Part shown: piece by piece, positions 61,182 to 64,000 of the stretch
Numbering within the stretch: position 1 is the first letter of the stretch
Layout of the letters: each line of letters starts with the position of its first letter
DNA from: Nocardioides aquaticus
GTDB taxonomy: Bacteria > Actinomycetota > Actinomycetes > Propionibacteriales > Nocardioidaceae
Assembly (NCBI RefSeq): GCF_018459925.1
Contig: NZ_CP075371.1
Coordinates: forward strand, 3,782,001 to 3,846,000
Reading direction: 5' to 3'
Length of the DNA stretch: 64,000 bases
Made by a program: the position numbers and the translations under genes
The notes under the pieces: generated by a model
What the model was told of the DNA's origin: nothing
The model's database searches: none
What the model saw: only the letters and a program-made list of their open reading frames with translations

Positions 61182-61206
61182 CGCGGGCCGGCCCTCCCCG
61201 GCCTGC

Positions 61207-63273
61207 TCAGCCGACCCAGGACCCCCGGCCGCCGCCGAACCAGTCACGCCCGGTGAAGCCGCCCAGGCCGCCACCGCCGCCACTGCCGCCCGCGCCGCCG
61301 CGCCCGCGGGAGCCGAGGTAGGAGCCGACCACGGCTGCGCCGAGGTCGTCGAGCTCGGGAGCGACGACCCGGCCCTCGACCCGCTGCGCCATCTGCTCGA
61401 TGAACCGGGCGAGGCCGGGGTCCTCCCCGAGCCGGAAGAAGGTGGTCTGCGCCCCGAGGCGCCGGGCGTTGTCCAGCTCCTTCACCGCGTAGGCCACCGT
61501 CAGCGGGTGCGGCGGGTAGGAGAACCACACCTCCCCGTCGGGCTCGAGGTGGGAGGTCGGCTCGCCGTCGGTGACGATCAGCAGCACCGGCTGGGCGTTG
61601 GGGTGCTTGCGGAAGTGCCGGTTCGCCAGCAGCAGCGCGTGGTGCAGGTTCGTGCCCTTGTCCCACATCGCGTCGAGCGCGGTCAGCTGCTCGATCTCCA
61701 TCACCTCGGCGTGCCGCCCGAAGCCGATCAGCTGGAGCGCGTCGCCGCGGAAGCGGGAGCGGATCAGCGTGTGCAGCGCGAGCGCGGTGCGCTTCATCGG
61801 CACCCACCGGCCGTCCATCGCCATCGAGAACGACGTGTCGACCAGCAGCGCCACGCAGGCCTGCGTCCGGTCCTCGGTCTCGGACACCTCGATGTCCTCG
61901 AGCTCGATCGCGCGGCCGCCGACGGCGCCCCCCGTCGAGCCGCCCCGCGCCCCGCCGGCGCGGCGGCGTACGGAGTTGAGCACGGTCCGCGGGATGTCCC
62001 ACGGCTCGGTGTCGCCGAACTCCCAGCCGCGGGAGGACCCGGTGAGCTCCCCGGCCCCGCCGGCGCGCCGGGTGTCGCGCTGACCCTGGCGCCCGCTCAT
62101 TCGGGTCGCCACGTCGCGCAGCAGCGCCTTGCCGAGCTGCCGCATCGCCTTGGGCGTCAGCCGCAGCTGCCCGTCCGAGCCGCGCTGCATCGTCCCGCTG
62201 TCGCGGAGCGCCTTCTCCAGCTCCTGCAGCGTGCGGGCGTCGACGGAGGCCTGGTCGCCGAGCTGGCGGGCCAGCTTGTCGAGGTCGACGTCGTCCATCC
62301 GGGAGCCGGAGTACGACTGGGCGAGCTGGTCCGCGAGGTCGTCGAGGTCCGCGAGGTCCTGGAAGACGCCCGTGCCGTCGCCGAGCCCGAGCCCCTCCTC
62401 GCCGTCCATCCGCTCCGAGCCGCCCCAGTCCTCCCCGGGCCGCAGCCCTCGCAGGTTGGCGTCGAGCTGGGACAACGAGTCCATCAGCTCGGGCGAGCCG
62501 AAGGCCTGCTGCGCCAGAGCGTCGAGCTCCGCGCGCTGCTCGGGCGTCATCGAGTTGCGCATCCGCTGCGCCGCCGCCGCCCGCTGGGCCAGGGCGTCCA
62601 GCAGCTCGTCGATGTCCTGCGGGCCCTCGGGGAAGTACTCCCCGTGCTTGGCCATGAAGTCGTCGAAGTCCGCAGGCGTGTCCTCGCCCCGCGCGTGCTT
62701 GGCCAGCAGGTCGTTCAGGTCGCCGAGCATCTCGTTGATCGCCGAACGGTCCTCGTCGGTGGCGTTCTCGAGCGCCTGCTTCATGCCGGCGAAGCGCTGC
62801 TCGAGCATCTCGCGACCGAGCAGGTCCTTGATCTTCTCGAAGTCGGCGCGGGCCTCGCTGCTCTGCCAGTCGTAGGACGACAGCTCGCTGACCGCCGCGG
62901 CCGGGCTGGCCGGCAGGTTCTCGAGCTGCATCTCGCGGAACGCGCGGTCGCCGTCGTCCATCAGTGCGTCGCGGGCCAGCTGCTTGCGCTCCTCGAGGAC
63001 CGCCTTGTCGAGCAGCTCCTTGACCTCGGCCAGGGTGCCGTCCAGGTTGTGCCGGTCCATCAGCTCCCGGCGCCGCTCGGCGACCCGGCGGGCCAGGTCG
63101 TCGAGACCGGCCTGGTCCTGACCGCCGCGGCGCAGGAACTCCCGCATCGCCCGCTCGGGGCTGTAGCCGGCCATCACGTCCTCGCCGATCGCGTCGAGGG
63201 CCTCGGAGAGGTCGACCGGCGGGGCGAGCGGGTCGCCGCCGTCGTAGCGCTTGAAGCGGGTGCGGTCCTTCAT
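61207..63273 (-). CDS. VWA-domain protein partner of a ChlI/MoxR-type ATPase
   Basis: 688 residues. The N-terminal ~450 are acidic, helical and mostly without recognised domains (FRRYDGGDPLAPPVDLSEAL-like start). The VWA domain begins near 475, with the MIDAS LLVDTSFSMAMDGRW (DxSxS), then a conserved Thr and Asp (ALDAMWDKGTNLHHAL, LLIVTDGEPTS). The C-terminus is Gly-rich. It pairs with the AAA+ ATPase cut by the right edge, as in MoxR/VWA and magnesium-chelatase-like systems that remodel other proteins. Bacteriochlorophyll is not expected here. Overlaps the GNAT gene by 4 bases. Confidence 0.88.
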   Translation of the reverse strand: MKDRTRFKRYDGGDPLAPPVDLSEALDAIGEDVMAGYSPERAMREFLRRGGQDQAGLDDLARRVAERRRELMDRHNLDGTLAEVKELLDKAVLEERKQLARDALMDDGDRAFREMQLENLPASPAAAVSELSSYDWQSSEARADFEKIKDLLGREMLEQRFAGMKQALENATDEDRSAINEMLGDLNDLLAKHARGEDTPADFDDFMAKHGEYFPEGPQDIDELLDALAQRAAAAQRMRNSMTPEQRAELDALAQQAFGSPELMDSLSQLDANLRGLRPGEDWGGSERMDGEEGLGLGDGTGVFQDLADLDDLADQLAQSYSGSRMDDVDLDKLARQLGDQASVDARTLQELEKALRDSGTMQRGSDGQLRLTPKAMRQLGKALLRDVATRMSGRQGQRDTRRAGGAGELTGSSRGWEFGDTEPWDIPRTVLNSVRRRAGGARGGSTGGAVGGRAIELEDIEVSETEDRTQACVALLVDTSFSMAMDGRWVPMKRTALALHTLIRSRFRGDALQLIGFGRHAEVMEIEQLTALDAMWDKGTNLHHALLLANRHFRKHPNAQPVLLIVTDGEPTSHLEPDGEVWFSYPPHPLTVAYAVKELDNARRLGAQTTFFRLGEDPGLARFIEQMAQRVEGRVVAPELDDLGAAVVGSYLGSRGRGGAGGSGGGGGLGGFTGRDWFGGGRGSWVG

Positions 63274-63764
63274 GACGGGTCAACCTCCGGTGTGCGGCGC
63301 ATCCAGACCCAGGTCAGGTCCGGGAAGGCCTCGGCGACGGTGCGGTGGGTCTCGACGAAACCGTGGGTGGCGTAGAACATCGCGGCCCGCTGGTTGCCGC
63401 TCAACCGTTCGAGAACGAGTGGGGTGTCCCCGGCCGCGTGCAGGACCTCGGCGAGCAGGCGGGAGCCCAGTCCGGTCCGGTGCTCCCCCGGGTCGACGTA
63501 GAGCTTCCACATCACCGGCCCGCCGTCGAGCTCGCCCAGGTTGGCCACCCCCAGGACCCGGCCTGCATCGTCCGTCGCCACCCAGTGAGGGAGACGTTCC
63601 AGCGCCCCGGCGACCTCGGTCTCGGACCACCAGCGGTCCAGGCACCACCTGGCATAGGCCGGGGAGAGCGGCTCGTAGGTGGCCGGCACGACCGCGCGGC
63701 CCAGCGCGACGACGCCCCGGACGTCGGCGGGGTCGGCCGGACGGACCCTCACGGAGCCGGTCAC
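63270..63764 (-). CDS. GNAT-family N-acetyltransferase
   Basis: 164 residues. RVRPADPADVRGVVALGRAV opens the fold, VMWKLYVDPGEHRTGLGSRL is the acetyl-CoA loop and RAAMFYATHGFVETHR the C-terminal strand. Substrate unknown. It lies between the ATPase and VWA genes with a 4-base overlap to the latter, so all three are one transcript. Start GTG 63764; GTG 63767 is equally possible. Confidence 0.87.
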   Translation of the reverse strand: MTGSVRVRPADPADVRGVVALGRAVVPATYEPLSPAYARWCLDRWWSETEVAGALERLPHWVATDDAGRVLGVANLGELDGGPVMWKLYVDPGEHRTGLGSRLLAEVLHAAGDTPLVLERLSGNQRAAMFYATHGFVETHRTVAEAFPDLTWVWMRRTPEVDPS

Positions 63765-63774
63765 CACGGCGATC

Positions 63775-64000
63775 TCACCCGTACACCGTCTCCCGGCCGT
63801 CGGTGTCCTTGCCGACCTTGCGCGCGAGGTACAGCCCCTCGAGCGCGAGCTCGATCGCGCCGGCGCGCTGGCCGTCGTTGGTGGCGCCGAGCGCGTCGCA
63901 GACCTGGTCGTAGAGGTCGGACTCCCCCAGCACCGGCAGGCCGGTGAGGAAGTCGCGGGCGGTGACCTGCTCGCCGGTGGTGACCATCGCACCGTTCTCG
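63775..64000 (-). CDS. C-terminal end of a ChlI/MoxR-type AAA+ ATPase (cut by window edge)
   Basis: About 74 residues inside the window, ending GQRAGAIELALEGLYLARKV, then KDTDGRETVYG. The helical C-terminal part after the AAA+ core of magnesium-chelatase-like ATPases looks like this, and the VWA partner next door supports it. The ATG at 63987 is internal; the frame is open to the right edge. Confidence 0.7.
   Translation of the reverse strand, partial: ENGAMVTTGEQVTARDFLTGLPVLGESDLYDQVCDALGATNDGQRAGAIELALEGLYLARKVGKDTDGRETVYG

Noticed and set aside
1..64000. tRNA genes, insertion sequences, integrase or attachment sites
   Set aside because: No tRNA-like cloverleaf with CCA-type end, transposase motif or flanking direct repeat was noticed by eye. 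A tRNA and IS search program would confirm.

Overview
The window is a chromosomal segment of a high-GC Gram-positive actinobacterium, most likely a Nocardioides-like member of the Propionibacteriales (an inference from family content, not from a marker gene). The signs are very GC-rich codons, many GTG starts, two mycothiol genes (mshC and mca), a DUF222/HNH endonuclease, and actinobacterial small families (DUF1707, DUF4245, DUF4307, DUF6542). I found no tRNA, rRNA, IS element, prophage or CRISPR array. No stretch over 300 bases lacks a gene; the longest gaps are 36595-36855, 34971-35199 and 26389-26564.

Layout. 1-5.1 kb: DUF222/HNH protein, exonuclease III, an NTF2-like protein divergent from a frameshifted TetR regulator, and a GGDEF-EAL protein. 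5.1-13.7 kb: RmuC, DUF6542, a YciO-type protein, an unknown secreted and anchored protein, ispH, xseA-xseB, DUF4245, glpX and a lipase-like hydrolase. 13.7-19.9 kb: an alpha/beta hydrolase, then a carbohydrate ABC operon (lipoprotein, two permeases, MalK-type ATPase) with a divergent degenerate ATPase. 19.9-22.7 kb: a DUF1707 protein and a frameshifted sulfatase. 22.8-26.4 kb: a complete glycine-betaine/proline-type ABC operon. 26.5-29.3 kb: a membrane protein, fumC and a methyltransferase.

29.3-34.1 kb is the most system-like region. An ECF sigma factor with a translationally coupled Asp23-like partner faces a seven-gene cluster. That cluster holds three Asp23/Gls24-type or related small proteins, a small J-like protein, a 58-residue double-TM protein, a DUF6286-type protein and an AmaP-like anchor. 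It ends at a 38-bp perfect palindrome. 34.2-41.4 kb: lytic transglycosylase-like protein, PIN-PhoH ATPase, UppS, hemolysin III, a TauD-type dioxygenase and a transporter fused to a UBP zinc finger. 41.4-49.4 kb: mshC, a frameshifted GlsB-type protein, an amylosucrase-family enzyme with an uncharacterised partner, an acyl-CoA synthetase, a methyltransferase, mca and DUF4307. 49.5-56.4 kb: greA, ilvA, an AI-2E transporter, a GlmL/MutL-like ATPase with DUF202, metB, msrA and a cupin remnant. 56.5-64 kb: ABC1 kinase, acetyltransferases, a PNPOx-like protein, YigZ, a TSUP permease, a BtuF-like protein, a VWA protein and the end of a ChlI/MoxR-type ATPase.

Three cross-cutting observations matter. 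First, many genes have a TANNNT box ending 6-7 bases before the start codon, which points to leaderless transcripts and was used to choose several starts. Second, three genes (TetR, sulfatase, GlsB) are each broken by exactly one missing base in a short G/C run, so either assembly error or recent decay must be considered. Third, short-period tandem repeats sit at several gene ends and linkers. Positions and motifs were read by eye; no database search was run.
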